The translations under genes and the position numbers were made by a program. Source: Spartobacteria bacterium (GTDB lineage Bacteria > Verrucomicrobiota > Verrucomicrobiia > Chthoniobacterales > UBA6821). From it: a stretch of DNA of 54,945 nt. The stretch spans positions 1-54,945 of the forward strand of contig CANKJN010000006.1 in assembly GCA_947482345.1 (NCBI GenBank). The letters run 5' to 3'. The notes beneath the pieces are model-generated. The model was not told where the DNA came from. It worked only from the letters and a program-made list of their open reading frames with translations, and did not search any database. This document shows, piece after piece, positions 25,744 to 35,719 of this stretch; the stretch's first letter is position 1, and every line of letters starts with the position of its first letter.

Positions 25744-26613
25744 GTGAATCCGGAAGTTCTCATCATCGGCTGCGGTTTCCTAGGGGAGGCCGCAGCCGAA
25801 CTTTTTTCCGCCCGGGGCAAGCGCGTCCTCGGGCTCGTCCGCGGCGCCGATTCCATGGCGGCACTGGCGGGGCGATCTTTTGAAACCGCCACCTGCGATG
25901 TGACCGATCCCTCATCGGTCGAGGCCCTTTCCCCAAGGCTCCGGAACGTACCCCTCGCCGTCTATGCGGTCAGCTCGGGCAGGGGTGGCGCGGAAACCTA
26001 CGCGGCGGTCTACCGGGAGGGCCTGCGGCGGGTGATCAACGACTGGAATCCGGGCAGGGTGATTTTTGTTGGCAGCACCTCTGTCTACGGACAGACCGAC
26101 GGCTCATGGGTGACCGAAAAATCGCCGACCCTGCCCGACCGCGAGACCGGACGCATTCTACTGGAGGCGGAGCAGATCGCCCTCGACTCAGGGGGAAGCA
26201 TCGCCCGCCTCTCGGGTATCTACGGGCCGGGACGTTCCGTTCTGCTGAAGAAATTCCTCTCCGGCGAGGCGCTCCTCGAAGAGGGAGGCCACCGATGGAT
26301 CAACCAGATCCACCGCGATGACGCGGCTGCGGCGCTCGCGCGGCTTGCCGACCCGGATGTCGCCGCCGGGATTTACAATGTGACCGACGACACACCTGCC
26401 ACCCAGAGGCAGGTCTACGAATGGATGGCCGGCTTTCTTGGAAAACCGCTCCCTCCGGAGGGAAGCGCCGATCTCAACCGCAAGCGGGGATGGACCTCGA
26501 AGCGGATCTCCAATGCCCTGATGCGCACCACGGGCTGGTCCCCCGCCTACACCTCTTACCGGGACGCTTTGCCCCGATTGCTCTCTGCGATTCAACCAGA
26601 TTCTTCAGAGTAA
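25744..26613 (+). CDS. NAD(P)-dependent epimerase/reductase-like protein (SDR, YeeZ-like)
   Basis: About 290 residues with a Rossmann fold: VLIIGCGFLGEAAAELF (GxGxxG) and VGSTSVYGQTDGSWVTE, which matches the S...Y region of extended short-chain dehydrogenases. LSGIYGPGRSVLLKKF and NVTDDTPATQRQVYEWMA are typical of this NAD-epimerase subgroup. The most likely start is GTG at 25744, 22 bp after the rpsU stop; the frame is open upstream through rpsU, which is a shadow. The substrate is unknown. Confidence 0.8.
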   Translation: MNPEVLIIGCGFLGEAAAELFSARGKRVLGLVRGADSMAALAGRSFETATCDVTDPSSVEALSPRLRNVPLAVYAVSSGRGGAETYAAVYREGLRRVINDWNPGRVIFVGSTSVYGQTDGSWVTEKSPTLPDRETGRILLEAEQIALDSGGSIARLSGIYGPGRSVLLKKFLSGEALLEEGGHRWINQIHRDDAAAALARLADPDVAAGIYNVTDDTPATQRQVYEWMAGFLGKPLPPEGSADLNRKRGWTSKRISNALMRTTGWSPAYTSYRDALPRLLSAIQPDSSE

Positions 26614-26635
26614 GCATTGGCATTTTGTGGAATAT

Positions 26636-26652
26636 TGGGTCAACTTGACCCA
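26636..26652. promoter_or_regulatory. Perfect 8-1-8 palindrome, probable operator
   Basis: TGGGTCAACTTGACCCA, ending seven bases before the ATG of the NtrC-class regulator. The position fits an autoregulatory or repressor binding site that would overlap the ribosome-binding region. Confidence 0.6.
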
Positions 26653-26658
26653 TCTCCC

Positions 26659-28008
<1,350 letters not shown>

Positions 28009-28035
28009 CCCTTCCCACTCAACGATCTCCATCCC

Positions 28036-29745
28036 ATGGCTCTGCAGGAAACCGTCCGCGACATCGATTCGGGAACCATCGCCCGAATCCTCAAGATCGG
28101 GATGATTTCCGTCGTCCTGATAGGGCTCTGCATCCTCTATTTTCTGTTCCACTTCAAGGGCCTGGGGACAGAGGCGGCGATGGATCAGGCCCAGATCGCA
28201 CGCTCACTGATCTCGGGGGAGGGATTCAGCACCCGATACATCCGCCCGCTCGCCATCCGACAGCTAAGCGATTCGGGGAAGCCCGTTCCGCCGGGAAATT
28301 TTCCCGATTTCTACAATGCCCCCCTCTTCCCCATGCTTGAGGCGGTAGCCCTTTTGCCGGTGAAGAACCGGATCGAGATGGCACCCACCGACATCCTCTG
28401 CAAGGGAGACCAGGCCCTCGCACTGCTCGGCACCCTCCTGATGTTCGCCGGTGTCCTTGTCTGGTATTTCGCCGGACGACTGCTCTTCGATAAGACCCTG
28501 GCCACCATCGGGGCGGGCCTCCTCCTTGTGTGCGACCTGATGTGGCAGTATTCGCTGGCGGGGCTTCCCCAGCACCTGCTCATCGTTCTCTTCGGAGGCG
28601 TGACGATCTGCTCCCTGAAGGCGCTTCGGTCCGAGGAAAAGGAAGAGTCGATCACGGCACTACTCTGGCTCGCGGCGGCCGCCTTCCTGCTCGGCCTGAT
28701 GTCCCTCACGCACGGTGTGGCGGCGTTTCTACTCCCCGGCTTCATTGTCTTCTGCCTGCTCGGCTTCCATGCCCGCATCCCTTCCCTGATCCTTCCCCTG
28801 CTCGTCTATGTGGCGACAGTTCTGCCCTGGCTGATTCACAATTTCATCACCTGCGGCAACCCGCTCGGGATCTCCATCTACACCGCGCTTGCCGGCGCGG
28901 GGGTGACGGAGAGCGCCGTCATGCGCGGGGTCAACACGGGACTCACGATGGGTGGCGGGATGGCCACGAAACTGAGGACCGGCCTGGTTGATCAGGCATC
29001 CCATCTGTGGGAATACCTCGGCCTCCATATCATGGCGGTTGTTGCGCTCGTCTCGCTGATGCACCCCTTCCGGAAACCCTCGACCGCCCTCTGGCGCTGG
29101 ATTGTTGTTCTGATGTGGGTCGGGGCTGTCATCGGAATGACTCTCTTCGGGGTGAAGGATGCCGTCTCGGGGAACCAGCTCCACATCATCTTCCTGCCCG
29201 CGTTCGTCCTCTACGGCACCGCCTTCATCCTCGTCCTCTGGAACAGGCTCAATATCAGCCACAAGCCGCTCCGCATCGCGTTTCTCACGGCCATCTTCAT
29301 CGTGGCCGCCGGCCCGATGCTCTTGAGGCTCGTTGTGGGATCGCAGGCCCGAATCCAGTGGCCGCCGTATGTTCCGCCCTTCATTTCCGCACTCCACAAC
29401 TGGTACAAGCCCCAGGAAATCCTCTCCTCCGACATGCCTTGGGCGGTTGCCTGGTATGCCAAGCGGAAGTGCCTCCTCCTTCCTGAGACGATCCGTCAGT
29501 TCAACGAGATCTCCGACTTCGGAACCCTCGGATCACCGATCGTCGGCCTCTACCTCACCCCGATTTCCGGAGGGCAGGAATTCCTCTCGCTGATCAAGGG
29601 GCCTTACAAGGAATGGGCCCCCGTGATCATGAGGACGGTGAACCTGAACGACTTCCTGCTCAAGAGCTTCACCCCGCTCCCGATCGACGGCGAATGCATC
29701 CTCTATTCCGACACCGAGCGATGGGCTTCCAAGAACCGCCGCTGA
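28036..29745 (+). CDS. Polytopic membrane protein, GT-C glycosyltransferase-like
   Basis: 569 residues with about ten to twelve predicted membrane helices and a C-terminal soluble part of about 120 residues. The first loop (EAAMDQAQIARSLISGEGFS) has the acidic residue and AR..L pattern of the first periplasmic loop in dolichyl-phosphate-mannose or undecaprenyl-phosphate sugar transferases. I see no further family-specific motif. It is followed 7 bp later by xseB, so it is probably in one transcript with xseB and dxs, which supplies isoprenoid precursor for lipid-linked sugars. Confidence 0.6.
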   Translation: MALQETVRDIDSGTIARILKIGMISVVLIGLCILYFLFHFKGLGTEAAMDQAQIARSLISGEGFSTRYIRPLAIRQLSDSGKPVPPGNFPDFYNAPLFPMLEAVALLPVKNRIEMAPTDILCKGDQALALLGTLLMFAGVLVWYFAGRLLFDKTLATIGAGLLLVCDLMWQYSLAGLPQHLLIVLFGGVTICSLKALRSEEKEESITALLWLAAAAFLLGLMSLTHGVAAFLLPGFIVFCLLGFHARIPSLILPLLVYVATVLPWLIHNFITCGNPLGISIYTALAGAGVTESAVMRGVNTGLTMGGGMATKLRTGLVDQASHLWEYLGLHIMAVVALVSLMHPFRKPSTALWRWIVVLMWVGAVIGMTLFGVKDAVSGNQLHIIFLPAFVLYGTAFILVLWNRLNISHKPLRIAFLTAIFIVAAGPMLLRLVVGSQARIQWPPYVPPFISALHNWYKPQEILSSDMPWAVAWYAKRKCLLLPETIRQFNEISDFGTLGSPIVGLYLTPISGGQEFLSLIKGPYKEWAPVIMRTVNLNDFLLKSFTPLPIDGECILYSDTERWASKNRR

Positions 29746-29752
29746 ACACCTC

Positions 29753-30004
29753 ATGAGCAAGACCTCCGCAAAAGGCCCCGACTCCGAAGGATCCATCGAG
29801 CACGCTCTGGGCCGGCTCGAGTCCATTGTCGAGGAGATCGAGAAAACCCCGCCGCCGCTCGAGACACTCATCGAACGCTATGAAGAGGGAATGAAGCTGC
29901 TGCAGGTCTGCCGCGAGAAGCTCGATGCCGCCGAGAAACGGATCGAGATCATCACCCATTCGGGGCGCGGGGAGCCGGCACTGGAACCCTTCGAGGAATC
30001 GTGA
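29753..30004 (+). CDS. xseB: Exodeoxyribonuclease VII small subunit
   Basis: 83-residue helical protein. IEHALGRLESIVEEIEKTPP followed by LETLIERYEEGMKLLQVCREKLDAAEKRIEII is the XseB pattern. It binds XseA in the exonuclease VII complex; xseA is not in this window. The stop overlaps the GTG start of dxs (GTGA), a common arrangement in which xseB precedes isoprenoid genes. Confidence 0.95.
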   Translation: MSKTSAKGPDSEGSIEHALGRLESIVEEIEKTPPPLETLIERYEEGMKLLQVCREKLDAAEKRIEIITHSGRGEPALEPFEES

Positions 30005-31899
30005 GTTCCCCACGCCTGCTCGACGGGATCGACTCTCCCGCGGATCTTAAGAAACTCCCCGAGAAGGATCTCCCGCTGCTCGCGCAGGAAATCCGCGACG
30101 AGCTGATCGGCACGCTTGCGGAAACCGGCGGCCACCTCGGGCCGAACCTCGGCGTGGTCGAACTGACGATCGCCCTCCACCGCGTCTTCGACACCCCGGC
30201 CGACAAGCTCCTCTTCGATGTCAGCCACCAGGGCTACATCCACAAGATCCTGACCGGACGCCGCAGGCAGCTGGGGACCATGCGCCAGCACGGGGGCCTC
30301 AACGGATTCCTGCTCCGCACCGAAAGCGAGCACGACTGCTACGGCGCGGGACATGCCGGCACGGCCCTCTCGGCGGCTCTCGGGATGGCCGCGGCGCGGG
30401 ACATGAACGGCGGAAGCGAGCACGTCGTCGCCGTTGCGGGCGATGCGGCCTTCACCTGCGGGGTCAGCTACGAGGCGCTCAACAACGTCGCGGAGACCAC
30501 CAGGAAATTCATCGTCGTCCTGAACGACAACGAGTGGTCGATTGCCAGGAACACGGGAGCGATCGCACAGCACCTCAACCGGATCGCCACCAGCCCCGCC
30601 TACGCCCACCTGCACGAGCAGGCCGCGAAGTTCGTCGAGTGGATCGGGGGCAAGTCCGCGCGGCAGCTGGCACACAAGATCGAGGCCGGGGTGAAACAGA
30701 TTCTGCTGCCGGGTGTGATCTTCGAGAATCTCGGCCTCCGTTACTTCGGGCCGATCGACGGCCATGACATCCCTCTGCTGATCCGCACCTTCGAGTTTCT
30801 CAAGGCCCAGAACGAGCCCGTCATCCTCCATATCCTGACCAAGAAGGGGAAGGGTTACGCCCCGGCGCTGGCCCAGCCCGACAAGTTCCACGGGCTTGGA
30901 AAATACCAGCCCGCCACCGGCGAGACCGTCGCCGCCGCGACGCCCACCTATTCCGAAATCTTCGGAAAGACACTGGCCGACTTCGCCGACCACAACCGCA
31001 AGATCGTCGCGATCACCGCAGCGATGCCGAACGGCACAGGCCTCACCCGGTTTGCCGAACGGCACGCCGACCGCTTCTACGATGTCGGGATCGCCGAGGA
31101 GCACGCCGCCCTCTTTGCGGCCGGGATGGCCACCCGTGGCATGAAGCCTTTCCTCACGATCTATTCGACCTTCATGCAGCGGGCCTTCGACATGATCGTC
31201 CATGACATCGCCCTGCAGAACCTCAACGTCGCGCTCTGCATGGATCGCGCCGGACTCTCCGGCGATGACGGACCGACTCACCACGGGCTCTTCGACATCG
31301 CCTACCTTCGGAGCATTCCGGGCGTGATTGCCATGCAGCCCAGGGACGAGGAGGAATTCGCCGACATGCTCTGGACGATGGCCAACCACCATGAGGGACC
31401 GATCGCGATCCGCTATCCCCGTGGCGCGGGAACAGGTGCCGTCCCGAGGACGGCACCACGGCTGCTTGAGATCGGCAAGGCGGAGGTACTGCGGCACGGC
31501 CCCGACGTGGCACTCTTCGGCCTCGGCAATTTCTGCGAGGTGGCCACCGAAACCGCAGAGATCCTTGCTCGGCACGGCATCAATGCCGCCGTGATCAATC
31601 CTCGCTGGATCAAGCCGCTCGACACGGGGACGCTCGAGTTCTTTGCCCGCAGCGTGCAGGTCCTTTGCACCCTGGAGGATCATGCCGTGACGGGCGGTTT
31701 CGGCGCGGCCGTGGCCGAGCACCTTTCGGAAGCAGGCATTACAACGCCGCTGATCCGCGTCGGTTGGCCCGACCAGTTCATCGAGCATGGCTCCGTCGCC
31801 ATCCTTAGGGAGAAATACGGCATGACAGCCAAGGCCGCTGCCGACCGGATCCTGAAAGCCTTCAGGAACTCGGCCACCAAAAAGGGCGCCAGTCTTTAG
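30001..31899 (+). CDS. dxs: 1-deoxy-D-xylulose-5-phosphate synthase
   Basis: First enzyme of the MEP isoprenoid pathway, joining pyruvate and glyceraldehyde-3-phosphate with thiamine diphosphate. 632 residues, normal length. It has FDVSHQGYIHKILTGR, YGAGHAGTALSAALGMA and the cofactor segment GDAAFTCG ... LNDNEWS. Textbook Dxs has GDG at the first position; GDA with FTCG is what I recall for chlamydial and related PVC enzymes. The transketolase middle domain carries VGIAEEHAALFAAGMA. The GTG start at 30001 overlaps xseB by four bases. Confidence 0.95.
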   Translation: MSSPRLLDGIDSPADLKKLPEKDLPLLAQEIRDELIGTLAETGGHLGPNLGVVELTIALHRVFDTPADKLLFDVSHQGYIHKILTGRRRQLGTMRQHGGLNGFLLRTESEHDCYGAGHAGTALSAALGMAAARDMNGGSEHVVAVAGDAAFTCGVSYEALNNVAETTRKFIVVLNDNEWSIARNTGAIAQHLNRIATSPAYAHLHEQAAKFVEWIGGKSARQLAHKIEAGVKQILLPGVIFENLGLRYFGPIDGHDIPLLIRTFEFLKAQNEPVILHILTKKGKGYAPALAQPDKFHGLGKYQPATGETVAAATPTYSEIFGKTLADFADHNRKIVAITAAMPNGTGLTRFAERHADRFYDVGIAEEHAALFAAGMATRGMKPFLTIYSTFMQRAFDMIVHDIALQNLNVALCMDRAGLSGDDGPTHHGLFDIAYLRSIPGVIAMQPRDEEEFADMLWTMANHHEGPIAIRYPRGAGTGAVPRTAPRLLEIGKAEVLRHGPDVALFGLGNFCEVATETAEILARHGINAAVINPRWIKPLDTGTLEFFARSVQVLCTLEDHAVTGGFGAAVAEHLSEAGITTPLIRVGWPDQFIEHGSVAILREKYGMTAKAAADRILKAFRNSATKKGASL

Positions 31900-31994
31900 A
31901 GCAAACTAAACTGATTCATAGCCACAAAAAGCACAGGATGCGCAGAAATGGAGAGTAAAACCATTGACGCGATTAGACTGGCAGAATTGGCGAA

Positions 31995-32088
31995 GGGATT
32001 TTGGATGAGGGGCTAGGCGACCAAGCGCCGCTGTATAAATTATACTGCAAGCGCGGGGCAACAACGCCCCGCGCCAAAAGAACAAGCC
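31995..32088 (+). repeat. 94-bp structured repeat, copy 1
   Basis: Nested inverted repeats: outer TTTTGG/CCAAAA, middle GGGGC/GCCCC, apical GTATAA-A-TTATAC flanked by GC-T and T-GC. It is the same length as, and alignable with, 48603-48696, where the middle and apical stems differ but still pair. The 3' part GCGCGGGGC-AACAAC-GCCCCGCGC alone can form a perfect 9-bp alternative hairpin. Confidence 0.85.
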
Positions 32089-32089
32089 T

Positions 32090-32230
32090 TTATACCTTCT
32101 TTCCGGAGGAGCATCCACAACCCCCTCCACATCCCGGTTTCTTCCTGGCCCTCATCCATCGGGCCACGAAGAATCCACATGCACCGGCCACCAGCGCGAG
32201 AGCGATTCCTGTCTGAAGTTCCTGCGTCAT
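32090..32230 (-). CDS. FeoB-associated Cys-rich membrane protein
   Basis: 46 residues read on the minus strand: MTQELQTGIALALVAGACGF then a transmembrane continuation FFVARWMRARKK and a tail PGCGGGCGCSSGKKV. One N-terminal membrane helix followed by a C-x4-C-x-C cluster is the pattern of the short FeoB-associated proteins found next to feoB in many bacteria. It lies 180 bp after the feoB stop on the same strand, and its stop codon touches the 94-bp repeat. Its role in ferrous iron transport is not established; metal binding by the Cys cluster is an inference. Confidence 0.75.
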   Translation of the reverse strand: MTQELQTGIALALVAGACGFFVARWMRARKKPGCGGGCGCSSGKKV

Positions 32231-32410
32231 GGCTACAGGTTAGCACCTGTAGGGTATGGGCGATAGGGGATAGGTCATGGGAAGAAAACCGATCCAAGCT
32301 ATTACCGATGCTGGCTCCTGACTTTTCCTTTCCTGTTCTCCTGCTTTCCAGATTCATCTGACGCCCCTCCTAATAGTCTTCAGCCTTCAGCCTATATTCC
32401 TGTTTTTTCC

Positions 32411-34876
32411 TCAGTGAAAGCCCAGCAATCTTCCTCCCTGATAGATGATTAGCGCCGCCAGGTAGGCGGTGCCGGTCATGTAGCAGAACTGGAAGAGGGG
32501 CCAGCGGAAGCTGTTGGTTTCTCGGCGGACAACCGCCAGCGTGCTGACGCACTGCATCGAGAGAACGAAAAAGACGAGGATGGAAAGGCAGGTGAGAGGC
32601 GTGAAGACCGGCGATCCGTCCGCGCGTTTCTGGTCGCGGAGCGTCTGAGCGAGGGCTCCATCCGCCTCATCTTCGCCTTCCTCGACATTGTAGACGATCG
32701 ACATCGTGCCGACGAAGACTTCGCGGGCCGCCTGCGCAGCCACAAGACCGATACCGATCTTCCAGTCCATGCCGAGCGGTGCGATGGCCGGCTCCATGAG
32801 GTGGCCGATCCGCCCGGCAAAGCTGTGCTGGAGCTGCTCCGTCTTGGTCGGCTCCGGCGCCCCTTCCTTGGTCTCCATCTTGGGGAAGGTGGCGAGGAAC
32901 CAGAGGATGATCGAGATGCCAAGGATGACCGTCCCGGCGCGTTTCAGGAAGAGCGCGGAACGCTGCCACATCTGCACGGCGATCTGGCGCAGCGAGGGTA
33001 TCCGGTAGGGAGGCAGCTCCATCAGGAAGAGCGGAGTCTCACCCCTGAGGATCGTCTTCTTGAATAGCCATGCGAAGAGGAGCGCCGCCACGGTACCGAG
33101 CAGGTAGAGACCCATCATGATCGCCCCTTTGCTCCAGACCGACTCGGATGGCAGAAGGGCCGCGATCATCAGGGCGTAAACGGGCAACCTCGCCGAGCAG
33201 CTCATCAGCGGGGCCACAAGGATCGTGACGAGTCGGTCCTTGGGGTTCTCGATCGTGCGCGTCGACATGATGCCGGGGATCGCGCACGCATAGGAACTGA
33301 GAAGCGGAATGAAGGACTTGCCGTGGAGACCGACCTTGCTCATCACGCGGTCCATCAGGAAGGCGGCTCGCGCCATGTAGCCGGTATCCTCGAGAAGGCC
33401 GATGAAGAAGAAGAGGATCAGGATCTGCGGGAGGAAAACGACCACGCCACCCACGCCGGCAATGACGCCGTCGGTGAGCAGATCCCGCAGATCCCCGGGG
33501 GGCATGGCTCCCTGCAGGCCCTCCGAAACCATCGAGAAGCCCTTCTCGATCCAGTCCATCGGGTAGGAGGCGATGGTGAAGATGGAGACGAACATCAGGA
33601 TCATCATCCCGAAGAAGACCATCCAGCCGAAGGCCTTGTGGGTGAGGAGATCGTCGAGATGCTGGGTGAACGTGTCCCCGAGCGCGGTCAGACCCCCCTG
33701 CGCCGCATGGCAGAGCCTGCCGATCCGTTCATAGCGGAGGGCCACCACCGTCTCGCGCCATTCAGGAAGTTCCCGATCAAGGAGCGCCCGCTGGGAGAGG
33801 GCGGCGCCGAGCGCGTTCCCCGCCCCCAATTCGGACCCGAGGGCCTCGCTTTCCGGCTCGGAAGCCGCGAGGAGGATCGCCGCTTTCACACGGATCTCCG
33901 GATCGCGCGGGCGGCGTGCATCGTCGGGCGGGTGATCACCGGGCCAGTGCGAGGCGACGTGATCGGCGGCACGCGTCCACGCGGCGGGCGGTTCACTGCT
34001 CCATGTGCTGTGCGGCACCTCGGCACGACTGAGTGCAAGTCGGAGCGGCAGGAGTGTCTCCTTTCGTGTGGCCTGAACCGGAATGACAGGCACCCCGAGT
34101 TCGGCGGAGAGACGTTCGGCATTCACCGGCGTTCCCTGCGCCCTGGCGACGTCGATCATGTTGAGCGCGATGATGGTCGGGAGTCCCAGCTCGAGGACCT
34201 GCGTGACGAAGTAGAGGTTTCGCTCGAGATGCGAGGCGTCGATCACGCAGAGGATGCGCTCGGGACGGGGCGTGTCCTGACGCAGGTCAAGAAGCACGTC
34301 GCGGGTGATCCGCTCGTCGGGTGCATGGGCCCCGATGCTGTAGCTGCCCGGCAGGTCGAGCAGCTCGATTTTCTCGCCATGCTGGCCGATGAACTGGCCC
34401 GACTTCTTTTCCACGGTGACGCCGGGATAGTTGGCAACCTTCTGGCGCAGCCCCGTCAGGACGTTGAAGAGAGTGGTCTTGCCGCTGTTGGGATTGCCGA
34501 CGACCGCATAGGATTTCGCGCGGACTTCGGTAGCGGTCGCGGTATCAGCCTCCGCGGTGCCGTGATGGGAAACGGCGACCGCCGTCTTGGTCACCGCAAC
34601 GACATGGGCGGGCGGAGGGGGTAGCTTGGCCGCACCCTCAGGCGCGTTCTCCGTCACCTCCGCCATCACCTGGGCGGCGTCGGCACGCCGGATGCTCAGC
34701 TCGAATCCCCTCAGGCGGAACTCCATCGGATCACCCAGAGGAGCGCTCCTCAGGAAGGTCACCGTGGTGCCCCGGAGCAGTCCCATCTCGCGAAGGCGCA
34801 TCGCCAGCGCCTCGTTGCCCGGAAGCCGGGAAACGACGGCACTCTGGCCTGCCTTGAGATGGGAGAGCGGAATCAT
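32411..34876 (-). CDS. feoB: FeoA-FeoB fusion, ferrous iron transporter
   Basis: 821 residues. Residues 1-75 form a FeoA SH3-like domain (MIPLSHLKAGQSAVVSRLPG). After a Pro/Ala linker comes the G domain: GNPNSGKT (127-134), NYPGVTVEK, LLDLPGSYS and LNMIDVA. Then follow two membrane Gate repeats, with SYACAIPGIMSTRTIENPKD in the first. FeoB imports Fe2+ across the inner membrane; FeoA is normally a separate small protein. A 19-bp operator-like palindrome lies 15 bp upstream of the start (34891-34909), next to fur. Confidence 0.96.
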   Translation of the reverse strand: MIPLSHLKAGQSAVVSRLPGNEALAMRLREMGLLRGTTVTFLRSAPLGDPMEFRLRGFELSIRRADAAQVMAEVTENAPEGAAKLPPPPAHVVAVTKTAVAVSHHGTAEADTATATEVRAKSYAVVGNPNSGKTTLFNVLTGLRQKVANYPGVTVEKKSGQFIGQHGEKIELLDLPGSYSIGAHAPDERITRDVLLDLRQDTPRPERILCVIDASHLERNLYFVTQVLELGLPTIIALNMIDVARAQGTPVNAERLSAELGVPVIPVQATRKETLLPLRLALSRAEVPHSTWSSEPPAAWTRAADHVASHWPGDHPPDDARRPRDPEIRVKAAILLAASEPESEALGSELGAGNALGAALSQRALLDRELPEWRETVVALRYERIGRLCHAAQGGLTALGDTFTQHLDDLLTHKAFGWMVFFGMMILMFVSIFTIASYPMDWIEKGFSMVSEGLQGAMPPGDLRDLLTDGVIAGVGGVVVFLPQILILFFFIGLLEDTGYMARAAFLMDRVMSKVGLHGKSFIPLLSSYACAIPGIMSTRTIENPKDRLVTILVAPLMSCSARLPVYALMIAALLPSESVWSKGAIMMGLYLLGTVAALLFAWLFKKTILRGETPLFLMELPPYRIPSLRQIAVQMWQRSALFLKRAGTVILGISIILWFLATFPKMETKEGAPEPTKTEQLQHSFAGRIGHLMEPAIAPLGMDWKIGIGLVAAQAAREVFVGTMSIVYNVEEGEDEADGALAQTLRDQKRADGSPVFTPLTCLSILVFFVLSMQCVSTLAVVRRETNSFRWPLFQFCYMTGTAYLAALIIYQGGRLLGFH

Positions 34877-34890
34877 GGGTATTCTGCGAG

Positions 34891-34909
34891 ATTGAGACGC
34901 AATATCAAT
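34891..34909. promoter_or_regulatory. Probable Fur-type operator before feoB
   Basis: ATTGAGAC-GCA-ATATCAAT, an imperfect 8-3-8 palindrome starting 15 bp upstream of the feoB ATG. It shares the ATTGAGAC half with the sites at 38030 and 38062. A fur gene is 60 bp away. Confidence 0.6.
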
Positions 34910-34969
34910 CGATGATCAAGGTCAAGCCGATCCCCTCTGTCTTTCGATCCCAAAAACCGTCCCTCCGTG

Positions 34970-35560
34970 TTACCGGGTTCTCCAGTCGTAGCGCGCAGCC
35001 GAGCGTTCCCGCCCGACGGCCGACGTGGATTTGCCACGTTCCTCCGCCTTGGGCTTGGGGGCCGCTTTCGACAAGCGCCCGCCCTTGCCTCCCTTGAAAT
35101 TCTTACAGGAGCCGAGCAGGCGAAGCCGGTCGCACGATCCCTCGATGCGGAGCGCCTTCTGCGTGGGGGAAAACCCGAGCCGTCGCGTGATGCAGTTCTG
35201 CATGACGTCGATGTTGGGATCCTCAAACTCGATGATCTCCCGGCAGTCGACGCAAATGAGGTGGTTGTGATGGGGACTGCGCAGGAAGTTCGGATCGTAG
35301 AGCCGCTCCCCGCCACCCAGCGAGATCTCGCGGAGCATGCCGCTCTCCACGAGCAGCAGGATCGTGCGGTAGATGGTGGCGCGGGAGACGGGTCCGTCGC
35401 TCTTGCGCAGCTTGGGGATCAGGTCTTCGGGCCGGAAGTGCTCGTGGTTGCGGAAGATAAGGGTGACGAGCGCCTCACGCTGCTTCGTGAAGCGGAGTCC
35501 CTTGGAGGCGAAGAAGGCCTGCGCCTGACCAAGGACGGCTTGGAGCGATTGCTGGTCCAT
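34970..35560 (-). CDS. fur: Fur-family ferric uptake regulator
   Basis: 196 residues. Winged-helix N-terminus: GLRFTKQREALVTLIFRNHEH and SRATIYRTILLLVESGML. The metal site includes HHNHLICVDC (97-106, with Cys103 and Cys106). After about residue 145 the protein has a basic low-complexity extension (KGGKGGRLSKAAPKPKAEERGK) that standard Fur lacks. It stands just upstream of feoB on the same strand and close to the TonB receptor, so it is the likely iron-responsive repressor of this block. Confidence 0.93.
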   Translation of the reverse strand: MDQQSLQAVLGQAQAFFASKGLRFTKQREALVTLIFRNHEHFRPEDLIPKLRKSDGPVSRATIYRTILLLVESGMLREISLGGGERLYDPNFLRSPHHNHLICVDCREIIEFEDPNIDVMQNCITRRLGFSPTQKALRIEGSCDRLRLLGSCKNFKGGKGGRLSKAAPKPKAEERGKSTSAVGRERSAARYDWRTR

Positions 35561-35719
35561 GGGACATCACCTTGCTCCGCTTCGCGGTGATCGGAAAGCC
35601 AGAAGTCAAACAGGGTGGTGGGTTTTCTCTTCAACTGCCCCCGCCGCGGAGCATCACCCCCGGAGTTCACGCTGTGGAACCTCTGATGAAATCCCATAAT
35701 GCGATTTCATCAGCAGGTC

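Noticed and set aside
26610-26640. Sigma-54 promoter ahead of the NtrC-class regulator
   Set aside because: TTGGCA is present but the expected TTGC element at the correct spacing is not; it reads TGGAA instead.
29878-31788. 636-codon minus-strand frame opposite dxs
   Set aside because: Shadow of dxs; composition is antisense-like.
31995-32088. Integron attC site
   Set aside because: The nested stems are reminiscent, but the conserved GTTRRRY and RYYYAAC boxes are not present and no cassette array is seen.
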